Shown here: piece by piece, positions 34,214-43,391 of the stretch
Layout: every line of letters starts with the position of its first letter
Position numbering within the stretch: the first letter of the stretch is position 1
Origin: Pseudomonas sp.
GTDB taxonomy: Bacteria > Pseudomonadota > Gammaproteobacteria > Pseudomonadales > Pseudomonadaceae
NCBI RefSeq assembly: GCF_002796985.1
Contig: NZ_PEKX01000007.1
Location: forward strand, 486,284-550,283
Length of the DNA stretch: 64,000 bases
Direction: 5' to 3'
Position numbers and translations under genes: made by a program
Notes under the pieces: generated by a model
What the model was told of the DNA's origin: nothing
The model's database searches: none
The model's input: the letters and a program-made list of their open reading frames with translations, nothing else

Positions 34214-35372
34214 GCGGGGCGTCTGCCCGCTCGCGCTGAAGCCAGCAGGACAAGGTCGCGCAGAAGATCGACGCGGCGACCAGCGAGACGCCCACCCAGG
34301 GCGTCCAGGCGATGCCGGCCAGGCTGATCACCGCACCGCCCAGCGCCGCGCCGAGGGCCACGCCCAGGTGCATGGCCGAAGTGTTCAGCGCCACCCCTGC
34401 GCTGCCGCTGGCCGGGTCGCTGGCCAGCAGGTAGCTCTGTACCGCGGGCGAGATCATCCAACTGATGGTGCTCCAGATCATCAAGGCGCCGATCAGCAGC
34501 CAGGGGTGACCGAGGCTCAGCGGGATCGCCAGCATCGCCAATCCAAACAGCACCGGTACCACCATCAGCGCGCGGCGATGGCCGAGACGATCGCTCAGCC
34601 AGCCACCCAGGTAGCCGCCACCGATGGCCGCCAGGCCGATCAGCAGCAGGGTCAGGGCGATGCCCTGGCTGTCGGTGATCCCGGCGATCTGCTGGAACCA
34701 CGGGGTGATGTAGGCGAACAGGGTGAAGTGCCCGCCCAGCAGCAGGATCGATACCAGCTGTGCCAGGTTCAGCGCCGGATTGCGCAACTGGCGCCGGTAG
34801 GCCGCGCCATTGGCTGGGCTGCCGAGCGTGCGGCGGGGCAGGGCGATCAGTAGCAGGGCGGCCAGCGGCAGGGAGTAGAGGGCGATGGCGGCGAAGATCC
34901 AGCGCCAGCCGAGCCAGTCGTTGACCAGCACACCGACCGGCACGCCGAACACCAGCGAACCGCTGATGCCCATGAAGATCAGGCCGATGGCCCGCCCGCG
35001 CTGGGCCGGCGGCGCCAGCTCCACCGCCAGCAGGCTGGCCTGCATGATCAGCAGCCCGCAACAGGCGGCCATGCCGATGCGCATCAGCAGCAGCGCAACG
35101 TAGCCAGGACTCATCGCGGCGCCCGCGTTGAACGCGGCGAATACCAGCAGGGTGATGAACAGCAGCCGGCGGCAGTCGGCGCCACGGGTGAGCCAGCCGA
35201 GCAACGGCGCGGCGATGGCGAAGCTCAGGGAGAACAGGCTGGTGAGCTGGCCGGCGAGGCTGAGGGAGACATGCAGGTCGGCGGCGAGCGAGGGCAGGAT
35301 GCCGGTGAGGATGGCCTCGGCGAGACCCGCGGCGAAGGTGCAGAGGGACAGCAACAGCAGTCGAAGGTCCAT
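34197..35372 (-). CDS. MFS drug/sugar exporter (DHA1 family)
   Basis: 391 residues with twelve hydrophobic segments. Motif A-like loops GWLTRGADCRRLLF and GGWLSDRLGHRRALMV lie after helices 2 and 8. The N-terminus MDLRLLLLSLCTFAAGLAEA resembles AraJ/YdhP-type exporters. The substrate is unknown. The end overlaps the HlyD gene on the other strand by 17 bp, so there is no room for a terminator between them. Confidence 0.85.
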   Translation of the reverse strand: MDLRLLLLSLCTFAAGLAEAILTGILPSLAADLHVSLSLAGQLTSLFSLSFAIAAPLLGWLTRGADCRRLLFITLLVFAAFNAGAAMSPGYVALLLMRIGMAACCGLLIMQASLLAVELAPPAQRGRAIGLIFMGISGSLVFGVPVGVLVNDWLGWRWIFAAIALYSLPLAALLLIALPRRTLGSPANGAAYRRQLRNPALNLAQLVSILLLGGHFTLFAYITPWFQQIAGITDSQGIALTLLLIGLAAIGGGYLGGWLSDRLGHRRALMVVPVLFGLAMLAIPLSLGHPWLLIGALMIWSTISWMISPAVQSYLLASDPASGSAGVALNTSAMHLGVALGAALGGAVISLAGIAWTPWVGVSLVAASIFCATLSCWLQRERADAPLTALR

Positions 35373-35514
35373 GGCGGCTCCGATTCCCGGTGAGGGGTTT
35401 CGGGCACGAAGCCTTCGGTTATCCCAAGTGGATGTGATGTGACGGGGGCAGGGTAGTCGAGGGGGAAACTGTATACAATTTTCCGGGGCCGGATGACCGA
35501 CCCCGGAGCGCGCG

Positions 35515-35985
35515 TCAGCCGATGGTGATCGGCGGCAGGGCGGGCAGTTCGATGTTGAGTTTCTCGGTCGGTGCCATGACTTCGGCCTCGCCCTTGACCA
35601 CGGCCTTGCCGTCCTGGTTGAGCACGGTGGTGCTGATGCGCACGCGGTTCTTCGGCAGCTTTTCCAGCACTTCCAACTCTACTGTCAGTTCGTCGCCGAG
35701 CTTCACCGGGCGGGTGAAGCTCAGGTTCTGGCCGAGGTAGATGGTGCCCGGGCCGGGCAGGGTGGTGGCGATCGCCGCGCTGATCAGCGCGCCGGTGAGC
35801 ATGCCGTGGGCGATGCGCTCCTTGAACTGGGTGGTGGCGGCGTAATCGGCGTCCAGGTGTACCGGGTTGCGGTCGCCGGAGACTTCGGCGAACAGCTGGA
35901 TATCGCGCTCGGTGACGCTGCGCTGGAAGTTGGCCTTCTGGCCGACTTCGAGTTCTTCGTAGGGAACATTTTGTACGGAAGTCAT
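35515..35985 (-). CDS. MaoC/PhaJ-like (R)-specific enoyl-CoA hydratase
   Basis: 156 residues, single hotdog domain. The hydratase 2 motif FAEVSGDRNPVHLDADYA holds the catalytic Asp and His. It would hydrate trans-2-enoyl-CoA to (R)-3-hydroxyacyl-CoA, linking beta-oxidation to polyhydroxyalkanoate or lipid precursors. Its start overlaps the stop of the hydrolase gene by 4 bp. The PhaJ number is left open because I cannot separate the paralogues from sequence alone. Confidence 0.9.
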   Translation of the reverse strand: MTSVQNVPYEELEVGQKANFQRSVTERDIQLFAEVSGDRNPVHLDADYAATTQFKERIAHGMLTGALISAAIATTLPGPGTIYLGQNLSFTRPVKLGDELTVELEVLEKLPKNRVRISTTVLNQDGKAVVKGEAEVMAPTEKLNIELPALPPITIG

Positions 35986-36935
35986 AGGGGCTCCTCGGTT
36001 TTCTCGACCTGCGGGACGGGGCAGTGCGCCGCCAGCCAGTCGATCAGGTTGCGGGTGACCTCGTCGCGGTTGCTCTCGTTGAACAACTCGTGGCGAGCGT
36101 CGGGATAAATCTTCAGTTGGACGTCACGCACCCCGGCCCGGGTCATCGCCTGGGCGAGATCGCGCAGGCGCTTGCCCTGGCTGACCGGGTCGCGCTCGCC
36201 GCCGATGACCATCACCGGCAGGTCGGCGCGGATGTGCGACAGGTGCTCCAGCGGGGTGATGTCGGCCAGGCCGCCGAGCAGGTCGATCCACAGCTGGTTG
36301 CTGCAGCGGAAGCCGCAGAGCGGGTCGGCAACGTACTTGTCGACCTCGACCGGGTCGCGGCTGAGCCAGTCGAAGGCGGTGCGATTGGGTTTGAAGGCCT
36401 TGTTGAACGAGCCGAAGGACAGGAAGTCGATCAGCGCGCTGTGCCCCAGCGGGCCCTGGCGCCAGCGCTCGAAGCGCGCTATGACGCGGGCGCTCTTGTA
36501 CAGCGCCGCCGGCTGGTAGTTGGAGCCGGACAGCACCGCCGCCTTCACGCTGGCGCTGTGCTGCATCAGGTAGGCGGTGCCGATGTAGCTGCCCATGCTG
36601 TGGCCGAGCAGGATGATCGGCAGGTCCGGGTGTTCCTCGCGCACATGCTGGTTCAGCGTGTGCAGGTCGCCGATCACCTTGCCCCAGCCGCCGCGGTCGG
36701 CGTAGTGGCCCAGTTCGCCGTTCTCGGCGGTGCGGCCGTGACCGCGCTGGTCGATGGCATAGAGGTGGTAGCCGGCTGCGTTCAGTGCCAGGCCCAGGCG
36801 CTCGTAGCGGCCGGCATGCTCCGCCATGCCGTGGGACAGCATCAGGGCGCCGCGGGACGGGCCTTCCGGTGCCCAGTGGCGGGTATAGAGCGGTGTCTCG
36901 TCGCTGGCGGCGAGCCAGTAGGCGGCGTAGGGCAT
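35982..36935 (-). CDS. Alpha/beta hydrolase, lysophospholipase/monoacylglycerol lipase type
   Basis: 317 residues using the ATG at 36935, with AGGA 8-9 bases upstream and an N-terminus (MPYAAYWLAASDETPLY) like other pseudomonads; earlier starts exist. Nucleophile elbow LLGHSMGSYIG (Ser), the LSHGMAEHAGRYERLGLAL oxyanion region, acid in MVIGGERDPVSQG, and His in YPDARHELFNESN. Cytoplasmic, no signal peptide. It probably releases fatty acids from lysolipids or glycerides, which the acyl-CoA synthetases encoded next to it can activate. Confidence 0.9.
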   Translation of the reverse strand: MPYAAYWLAASDETPLYTRHWAPEGPSRGALMLSHGMAEHAGRYERLGLALNAAGYHLYAIDQRGHGRTAENGELGHYADRGGWGKVIGDLHTLNQHVREEHPDLPIILLGHSMGSYIGTAYLMQHSASVKAAVLSGSNYQPAALYKSARVIARFERWRQGPLGHSALIDFLSFGSFNKAFKPNRTAFDWLSRDPVEVDKYVADPLCGFRCSNQLWIDLLGGLADITPLEHLSHIRADLPVMVIGGERDPVSQGKRLRDLAQAMTRAGVRDVQLKIYPDARHELFNESNRDEVTRNLIDWLAAHCPVPQVEKTEEPL

Positions 36936-37240
36936 GGGGTCCATCCTGATTCTTGTGGGTCGATTCTTATTGGAATGGGACATGAAACGGGCCGAGCGGG
37001 GCGATTCTGCCACGCCGGGACACGTTCTGTATGGATTGCTGACAGCACCCGGCCATTGTCGTGTAAGCCCCGTCCTAGGCGGCCGTCGGCTCTATCCCGC
37101 GCCATGCCGGGATGGTGGCGCAAGATTCACGCAGTCTATGACGCCGCCTGGAGTCTTTGCGATGACCAAAGGAACTGCTAGCTTCCGTCGAATGACCGCA
37201 ATGACGGTTCGGTTTCGCTCAGGTATGAGGATAAGAATAA
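36936..37240. other. Divergent intergenic region, hydrolase / fadD2
   Basis: 305 bp without a gene. A TTGCGA (37157-37162) and TAGCTT (37179-37184) pair with 16-bp spacing is a weak promoter candidate for fadD2. No convincing PsrA-type GAAAC-N4-GTTTC box is seen. Confidence 0.4.
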
Positions 37241-38929
37241 ATGCAACCTGATTTCTGGAACGACAAACGCCCGGCCGGCGTGCCCAGCGACATTGACCTC
37301 ACCGCCTACAAATCGGTGGTGGAAGTCTTCGAGCGCTCCTGCAAGAAGTTCGCCGACCGTCCGGCCTTCAGCAACATGGGCGTGACCCTGACCTACGCCG
37401 AGCTGGACCGCCTGTCCGCCGCCTTCGGCGCCTACCTGCAGAAGAATACTGACCTGAAGCCCGGCGACCGCATCGCCGTGCAGATGCCGAACATCCTGCA
37501 ATACCCCATCGCGGTATTTGGCGCCCTGCGCGCCGGCCTCATTGTGGTCAACACCAACCCGCTCTACACCGCCCGCGAAATGCGCCATCAGTTCAAGGAT
37601 TCCGGCGCCCGTGCGCTGGTCTACGTGAACCTGTTCGGCAAGCTGGTGCAGGAAGTGCTGCCCGATACGGGCATCGAATACCTGATCGAGGCGCAGATGG
37701 GCGACTTGCAGCCCGCGCTCAAGGGGCTGCTGGTCAATACCGTGGTCAAGCACGTGAAGAAGATGGTGCCGCAGTACAACCTGCCCCAGGCCGTCCCCTT
37801 CAAGGCCGCCCTGCGCCAGGGCCGTGGCCATGGCCTGCAGCCGGTCAAGGTTGGCCTGGAAGACATCGCGGTGCTGCAGTACACCGGCGGCACCACCGGC
37901 GTGGCCAAGGGCGCCATGCTCACCCACGGTAACCTGGTGGCGAACATGCAGCAGGTGCATGCCTGCCTGCAGCAGCACGGCCCGGACGGCAAGCCGCTGA
38001 TGCAGGTCGGCAACGAGGTGATGATCGCGCCGCTGCCGCTGTACCACATCTATGCCTTCACCGCGAACTGCATGTGCATGATGGTCAACGGCAACCACAA
38101 CGTACTGATCAGCAATCCGCGCGACATTCCCGGCTTCATCAAGGAGCTGAAGAAGTGGCGCTTCTCCGCTCTGCTGGGCCTGAACACGCTGTTCGTCGCC
38201 TTGATGGATCGCCCGGAGTTCAAGGAACTGGACTTCTCCAACCTCAAGGTCACCAATTCCGGCGGCACCGCGCTGGTCACCGCCACCGCCGAGCGCTGGA
38301 AGGCCATGACCGGCTGCACCGTGGTGGAAGGCTACGGCCTGACCGAAACCTCGCCGGTGGTCAGCACCAACCCCTACGGAGATGCGGCGCGTCTGGGCAC
38401 CGTCGGCCTGCCGGTGCCGGGCACCGCGCTGAAAGTCATCGACGACAATGGCAATGATGTCGGCCTGGGCGAGCGCGGCGAGCTGTGCGTGAAGGGCCCG
38501 CAGGTCATGAAAGGCTACTGGCAGCGCCCGGACGCCACCGCCGAGGTGCTGGACGCCGAAGGCTGGCTGCGCACCGGCGACATCGCGGTGATCGACCCGG
38601 ACGGCTTCACCCGCATCGTCGACCGCAAGAAAGACTTGATCATCGTCTCCGGCTTCAATGTCTATCCCAATGAGATCGAGGACGTGGTCATGGCCCACCC
38701 GAAAGTCGCCAACTGCGCGGCCGTCGGCGTGCCGGACGAGAAATCCGGCGAGGCGGTGAAGCTGTTCGTCGTCGCTCGCGAGGGCGGGGTGACCGTGGAA
38801 GAGCTCAAGGCCTACTGCAAGGAAAACTTCACCGGCTACAAGGTACCCAAGCACATCGTGCTTAAGGACGCCTTGCCGATGACCCCGGTGGGCAAGATCC
38901 TGCGCCGGGAGCTGCGCGAAACCGCCTGA
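37241..38929 (+). CDS. fadD2: Long-chain fatty acyl-CoA synthetase FadD2
   Basis: Activates fatty acids to acyl-CoA via an acyl-adenylate. 562 residues. AMP-binding P-loop YTGGTTGVAKGAML, motif II VEGYGLTETSPVVS, the FACS signature region GWLRTGDIAVIDPDGFTRIV and catalytic Lys in PVGKILRRELRE. It shows clear similarity to the FadD1 encoded 0.86 kb downstream; in P. aeruginosa the pair differs in chain-length preference, FadD2 favouring shorter chains. ATG at 37241 after GAGGATAAGAATA. It has its own terminator. Confidence 0.93.
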   Translation: MQPDFWNDKRPAGVPSDIDLTAYKSVVEVFERSCKKFADRPAFSNMGVTLTYAELDRLSAAFGAYLQKNTDLKPGDRIAVQMPNILQYPIAVFGALRAGLIVVNTNPLYTAREMRHQFKDSGARALVYVNLFGKLVQEVLPDTGIEYLIEAQMGDLQPALKGLLVNTVVKHVKKMVPQYNLPQAVPFKAALRQGRGHGLQPVKVGLEDIAVLQYTGGTTGVAKGAMLTHGNLVANMQQVHACLQQHGPDGKPLMQVGNEVMIAPLPLYHIYAFTANCMCMMVNGNHNVLISNPRDIPGFIKELKKWRFSALLGLNTLFVALMDRPEFKELDFSNLKVTNSGGTALVTATAERWKAMTGCTVVEGYGLTETSPVVSTNPYGDAARLGTVGLPVPGTALKVIDDNGNDVGLGERGELCVKGPQVMKGYWQRPDATAEVLDAEGWLRTGDIAVIDPDGFTRIVDRKKDLIIVSGFNVYPNEIEDVVMAHPKVANCAAVGVPDEKSGEAVKLFVVAREGGVTVEELKAYCKENFTGYKVPKHIVLKDALPMTPVGKILRRELRETA

Positions 38930-38943
38930 GGCGAGCGTGAATG

Positions 38944-38979
38944 AAAAAGGGGGCTGATCCAGGATCAGCCCCCTTTTTT
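38944..38979 (+). terminator. Terminator after fadD2
   Basis: AAAAAGGGGGCTGATCC / GGATCAGCCCCCTTTTT stem with almost no loop and symmetrical A/T flanks; it works in both directions, also for the small convergent gene at 39024. Confidence 0.95.
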
Positions 38980-39007
38980 ATTTAGAGCGGGATTATTTAG
39001 AGCGGGT
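38979..39007 (+). repeat. Short direct repeat after the fadD2 terminator
   Basis: TATTTAGAGCGGG occurs twice, about 15 bp apart, between the terminator and the small convergent gene. Probably a replication-slippage duplication. Confidence 0.7.
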
Positions 39008-39023
39008 TGTCGGCCAGAGCCGG

Positions 39024-39260
39024 TCAACCACCACAGCCGCCACAGCAGCTTTTTTTCTCGCGGAGGATCTCGTAGAGATCGTCCTTGAGCTGCAGCTTCT
39101 GCTTCTTCAGCGCCTCGATGGTGTCGTGCGATGCAGGGGTGATGCCGGCTTCCATGTTCTTGATCTCCTGATCGAGATCGTTATGGCTATGGAAGAGCTT
39201 GGCGAAATTCGGGTCTTCGGCTTTCAGGCGGGTAATCTTTTCGCGGAATTCGGGAAACAT
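39024..39260 (-). CDS. YdcH/DUF465-like small protein with Cys-Gly tail
   Basis: 78 residues from the ATG at 39260 (CTGGAGAACC upstream). MFPEFREKITRLKAEDPNFA and EALKKQKLQLKDDLYEIL describe the two-helix coiled coil of DUF465/YdcH proteins. Unusual is the end, REKKSCCGGCGG, with three Cys in a CCGGC arrangement that could bind metal or act in redox. The function is unknown. It is convergent with fadD2. Confidence 0.82.
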   Translation of the reverse strand: MFPEFREKITRLKAEDPNFAKLFHSHNDLDQEIKNMEAGITPASHDTIEALKKQKLQLKDDLYEILREKKSCCGGCGG

Positions 39261-39785
39261 GGGGGGTTCTCCAGGAGAGTGCAAAAGTACTCTGCGGGAT
39301 CCGCAGCCGACGGGTGTTGAGGTAGATCATCTCCAGAAGGTGATTTCGCCGGTACCTGGCGGATGAAATGTTCCGCAACCCGCAGCTCTTTGTGCTTTCC
39401 CTGCGTGCAGTATCCGACGTCAGGGCGGGCGCGAAACTGCCTGATCGAACTCCGGCGATTCTCACCTGCGAAGAGGACAGGTCTGACCGCCAGTCCCCGT
39501 TCTTTTTTCCGGTTTCATCTCCATGAAATCCACTTTGTCAGACAATCCAACAAGGCCGCAGCCCTTCTGGGACGGGCTTTTCCGATGAGTGGAAGATTGA
39601 TGACCGAAATGCCTGTCTCCGGTCATTTTTCTTACTGACAAGGCTGTGTTTGGTGCTGGTCGCTGTTTCTCAAAGCTGATAATCTCGGCCCGCTTTTCGC
39701 TCCCCGAGGCTGGGGAAAGCGACACAAACACAACAAAGAACCGCGTACGCGGTAAAGATGAGCTGTTGCTTAGGAGTGGGCTTCC
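39261..39785. other. Long intergenic region upstream of fadD1
   Basis: 525 bp with no credible gene. It contains an inverted repeat TTTCAT-N4-ATGAAA (39513-39528), and two hairpins followed by T-runs: AGCCC/GGGCT with TTTT near 39566-39589, and TGACCG/CGGTCA with TTTTTC at 39601-39632. TGATAATCT near 39677 could be a -10. Candidates are a leader with attenuation, a small RNA, or only promoter DNA. Confidence 0.5.
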
Positions 39786-41471
39786 ATGACCGACAATTTC
39801 TGGAAGGACAAATACCCAGTAGGGATCGCTGCCGAGATCAATGCTGACCAGTACCCGAACATCCTCGCGGTACTCAAAGAGTCCTGCCAACGTTTTGCAG
39901 ACAAGCCTGCCTTCAGCAACCTGGGCAAGACCCTGACCTACGGCGAGATGTACAAACTCTCCGGGGACTTCGCCGCCTACCTGCAGCAGCACACCGATCT
40001 CAAGCCCGGCGATCGCATCGCCGTGCAACTGCCCAACGTGCTCCAGTACCCGGTCGTGGTCTTCGGCGCCATGCGCGCCGGCCTGGTCGTGGTCAACACC
40101 AACCCGCTGTATACCGCGCGGGAAATGGAGCACCAGTTCAACGACTCCGGCGCCAAGGCGCTGGTGTGCCTGGCGAACATGGCGCACCTGGCCGAGGAAG
40201 TGCTGCCCAAGACCGGCATCCGCAACGTCATCGTCACCGAAGTGGGTGACATGCTGCCGCCGCTCAAGCGCTTCATCGTCAATTTCGTGGTCAAGAACAT
40301 CAAGAAGATGGTCCCGGCCTACCACATCGCCAATGCGCAGAAGCTCACCGACGCCCTGGCCAAGGGCCGTGGCAAGGCGGTGAGGGAAGCCTCGCCGCAT
40401 AACGACGATGTTGCCGTGCTGCAATACACCGGCGGCACCACCGGCGTGGCCAAGGGCGCGATGCTGACCCACCGCAACCTGGTCGCCAACATGCTGCAGT
40501 GCAAGGCACTGATGGGCGCCAACCTCAACGAAGGTTGCGAGATCCTCATCGCCCCGCTGCCGCTGTACCACATCTACGCCTTTACCTTCCATTGCATGGC
40601 GATGATGCTCACCGGTAACCACAACATCCTGGTGACCAACCCGCGCGACCTGGCCAGCATGGTCAAGGAACTGTCGCAGTGGAAGTTCACCGGCTTCGTC
40701 GGCCTGAACACCCTGTTCGTCGGCCTGTGCAACAACGAAGGCTTCCGCAAGCTGGACTTCTCCGCGCTGAAGCTGACTCTCTCCGGTGGCATGGCCCTGC
40801 AACAGGCCGCCGCCGAGCGCTGGAAAGACGTCACCGGCTGCGCCATCTGCGAAGGCTACGGCATGACCGAGACCAGCCCGGTGGTCTCGGTGAACCCGTT
40901 CCAGAACATCCAGATCGGCACCATCGGCATCCCGGTTCCGTCGACCTTGTGCAAGGTCATCAGCGATGACGGCCAGGACCTGCCGCTGGGCGAGCGTGGC
41001 GAACTGTGCGTCAAGGGCCCGCAGGTGATGAAGGGTTACTGGCAGCGCCAGGAAGCCACCGACGAGATCCTCGACAAGGACGGCTGGCTGCGTACCGGCG
41101 ACATCGCGATCATCCAGGAAGACGGCTACATGCGGATCGTCGACCGCAAGAAAGACATGATCCTGGTGTCGGGCTTCAACGTTTACCCCAACGAACTGGA
41201 AGACGTGCTCGCCGCCCTGCCGGGCGTGCTGCAGTGCGCCGCCATTGGCATCCCGGACGAGAAATCCGGCGAGGTGATCAAGGTCTTCGTGGTGTCCAAG
41301 CCGGGCGTTACCCTGACCAAGGAACAAGTCATGCAGCACATGCACGACAACCTCACCGGTTACAAACGACCCAAGTCCGTCGAGTTCCGCGACAGCCTGC
41401 CGACCACCAACGTCGGCAAGATCCTGCGGCGCGAATTGCGCGACGAGGAACTCAAGAAACTCAAGGCTTGA
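39786..41471 (+). CDS. fadD1: Long-chain fatty acyl-CoA synthetase FadD1
   Basis: 561 residues, paralogue of FadD2. P-loop YTGGTTGVAKGAML, EGYGMTETSPVVSVNP, GWLRTGDIAIIQEDGYMRIV, and C-terminal Lys in NVGKILRRELRD. In P. aeruginosa FadD1 is the main enzyme for long-chain fatty acids and is induced by them. ATG at 39786 after TTAGGAGTGGGCTTCC. The 5' region is unusually long. A terminator follows the stop. Confidence 0.94.
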   Translation: MTDNFWKDKYPVGIAAEINADQYPNILAVLKESCQRFADKPAFSNLGKTLTYGEMYKLSGDFAAYLQQHTDLKPGDRIAVQLPNVLQYPVVVFGAMRAGLVVVNTNPLYTAREMEHQFNDSGAKALVCLANMAHLAEEVLPKTGIRNVIVTEVGDMLPPLKRFIVNFVVKNIKKMVPAYHIANAQKLTDALAKGRGKAVREASPHNDDVAVLQYTGGTTGVAKGAMLTHRNLVANMLQCKALMGANLNEGCEILIAPLPLYHIYAFTFHCMAMMLTGNHNILVTNPRDLASMVKELSQWKFTGFVGLNTLFVGLCNNEGFRKLDFSALKLTLSGGMALQQAAAERWKDVTGCAICEGYGMTETSPVVSVNPFQNIQIGTIGIPVPSTLCKVISDDGQDLPLGERGELCVKGPQVMKGYWQRQEATDEILDKDGWLRTGDIAIIQEDGYMRIVDRKKDMILVSGFNVYPNELEDVLAALPGVLQCAAIGIPDEKSGEVIKVFVVSKPGVTLTKEQVMQHMHDNLTGYKRPKSVEFRDSLPTTNVGKILRRELRDEELKKLKA

Positions 41472-41483
41472 GCCGATAAACAA

Positions 41484-41509
41484 AGAACCCGCCGCGAGGC
41501 GGGTTTTTT
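41484..41509 (+). terminator. Terminator after fadD1
   Basis: AACCCGCC / GGCGGGTT stem with GCGA tetraloop and a six-T run. Confidence 0.93.
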
Positions 41510-41556
41510 GATCCGGGCAAGGATGCCGCGCCCTTTATCTGCTTGAGGTAATCGCC

Positions 41557-43242
41557 TTGAACACTGTCCTTCGACTGCGCGCCAAGGTACTGCTCCTGGC
41601 CATCGCTCCGATCCTGCTGCTCACTGTCCTGTTGTGCGCCATCGCCACCGTCGCCCTGATGCAGTTGTCGACCCAGCAGGAGGCGCAGATCCGTGAGAAC
41701 CTCACGCATGACCGCGAAGCGCAGTTGAAGAACTTCGTCGACGTGGCCCTGGCTGCCGTCGGGCCGGTCTACCAGGCGGCCGCCGAAGGTGATGCTCAGG
41801 CGCGCGAGCAGGGTATCGCGATCCTCAAGCGACTCGTATATGGTCAGGGCGGCTACTTCTGGGGCTACGACACCCGCTCCGTCCGCGTCTTCCAGGGCAC
41901 CAGTGACGAGCGCCTGGGCGACGATTTCAGCAGCTACCGTGACCCCAATGGCGTCTACGCCATCCGCGAGCTGGTCAGCGCCGGCCAGAGCGGCCAGCAC
42001 TACGTGCGCTACAGCTTCACCCTGCCGGGCGGCAACAGCATCGTGCCGAAGATCGGCTACGCCCATTACCTGCCCAAGTGGAACCTGGTGTTCGGCACCT
42101 CGCTGAACCTCGACGACGTCGAGCGCGAAGCGCAGGCGGCGGGCGCCGCCTTCGACGCCAAGATCGATAACCTGCTGCTGCTCATGGGCGGCTCGGCGCT
42201 GGCGCTGCTGGTGGTGATCGGCGTGCTCGCCGGGCTGTTCAGCCGCACCATCGTCCAGCCCATCGTGCAGGTGCGCGACAACCTCGACGACATGGCCGCC
42301 GGCGACGGCAACCTGACCCATCGGCTGAACCTCGGTCGCCACGACGAACTGGGCGAACTTGCCGGCTCGTTCAACCGCTTCGTCGAGAAGATCCATGTGC
42401 TGGTGCAGCAGGTGGCCGGCACCACTCAGCAGATGTCCGGGCTGGTGGGCGATGTTGCCCAGCAGGCACAGCGCTCCGAGCGTGCGATGGACGGCCAGCG
42501 CCACGAGACCGATCAGGTCGCCACCGCCATCAACGAAATGACCGCCGCCGCCCAGGAAGTCGCGCGCAGTGCGCAACAGGCCGCCGATGCCGCGCAGCAG
42601 ACCGACCGCGAGGGCCAGGCGGCCAAGCGCGAAGTGGACCTGTGCGTCGCGCAGATCAACGACCTGGCAGGCGAAGTGCGTAGCAGCAGCGATTCCCTCG
42701 ACACCCTGCGCCAGGACGTGCAAGGCATCGTCGGCGTACTCGAAGTGATCCGCTCCATTGCCGAGCAGACCAACCTGCTGGCGCTCAACGCGGCCATCGA
42801 AGCGGCCCGAGCCGGCGAGGCCGGGCGTGGGTTCGCCGTGGTTGCCGACGAAGTCCGCGCGCTGGCCAGCCGCACCCAGCAGAGCACCGGGGAAATCCAG
42901 CAGATGATCGACCGCCTGCGCGGCACCACCGAAGGCTCGGTGAATGCCATGCAGCGCGCCAGCGACATGGCCGAGCGCACCCGTGGCCAAGCCAACCAGG
43001 CCGGCCAGTCGCTGGACGCCATCGCCCAGTTGATCGGCACCATCAACTCGATGAACGCGCAGATCGCCAGCGCCGCCGAGGAACAGACCGCGGTGGCCGA
43101 GGAGATCAACCGCAGCGTGCACCAGATCGCCGGGGGCGTTGAAAGCGTGGCCGACGACGCAGCCAAGGGCGCGCGCACGGCGACCGAGCTGAACGGCCTG
43201 GGTGAGCGCCTGCGCCAACTGGTCGGCCAGTTCCGCATCTGA
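41557..43242 (+). CDS. Methyl-accepting chemotaxis protein with sCache ligand domain
   Basis: 561 residues. A TTG start at 41557 (GAGGTAATCGCC upstream) gives MNTVLRLRAKVLLLAIAPIL with the first membrane helix; no ATG fits. Periplasmic region about 35-190 contains GQGGYFWGYDTRSVRVFQG and PNGVYAIRELV, typical of a single Cache domain. Second helix about 198-222, HAMP to about 275, and the signalling tip EQTNLLALNAAIEAARAGEA is canonical. No CheR-tether pentapeptide at the end. The ligand is unknown; C4 or C2-C3 acids are frequent ligands of sCache receptors. Confidence 0.92.
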   Translation: MNTVLRLRAKVLLLAIAPILLLTVLLCAIATVALMQLSTQQEAQIRENLTHDREAQLKNFVDVALAAVGPVYQAAAEGDAQAREQGIAILKRLVYGQGGYFWGYDTRSVRVFQGTSDERLGDDFSSYRDPNGVYAIRELVSAGQSGQHYVRYSFTLPGGNSIVPKIGYAHYLPKWNLVFGTSLNLDDVEREAQAAGAAFDAKIDNLLLLMGGSALALLVVIGVLAGLFSRTIVQPIVQVRDNLDDMAAGDGNLTHRLNLGRHDELGELAGSFNRFVEKIHVLVQQVAGTTQQMSGLVGDVAQQAQRSERAMDGQRHETDQVATAINEMTAAAQEVARSAQQAADAAQQTDREGQAAKREVDLCVAQINDLAGEVRSSSDSLDTLRQDVQGIVGVLEVIRSIAEQTNLLALNAAIEAARAGEAGRGFAVVADEVRALASRTQQSTGEIQQMIDRLRGTTEGSVNAMQRASDMAERTRGQANQAGQSLDAIAQLIGTINSMNAQIASAAEEQTAVAEEINRSVHQIAGGVESVADDAAKGARTATELNGLGERLRQLVGQFRI

Positions 43243-43391
43243 TCAGGCGGGGCGCAAAGTCCCGCTGATCCGGGCCGCCAAGTAATCGGCGTGGCGGCCC
43301 CTGCCGGTCTTTTGCGACAATTCACGAATTGTCGCCATGACAGCCCATTCCAGGGACCGGCTTTGCACTTGCTCGCGCCGCTCCCGCCCAG

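Noticed and set aside
36945..37013. Longer start for the lysophospholipase-like hydrolase
   Set aside because: The extra residues are not like homologues, and the start at 36935 has a better ribosome-binding site.
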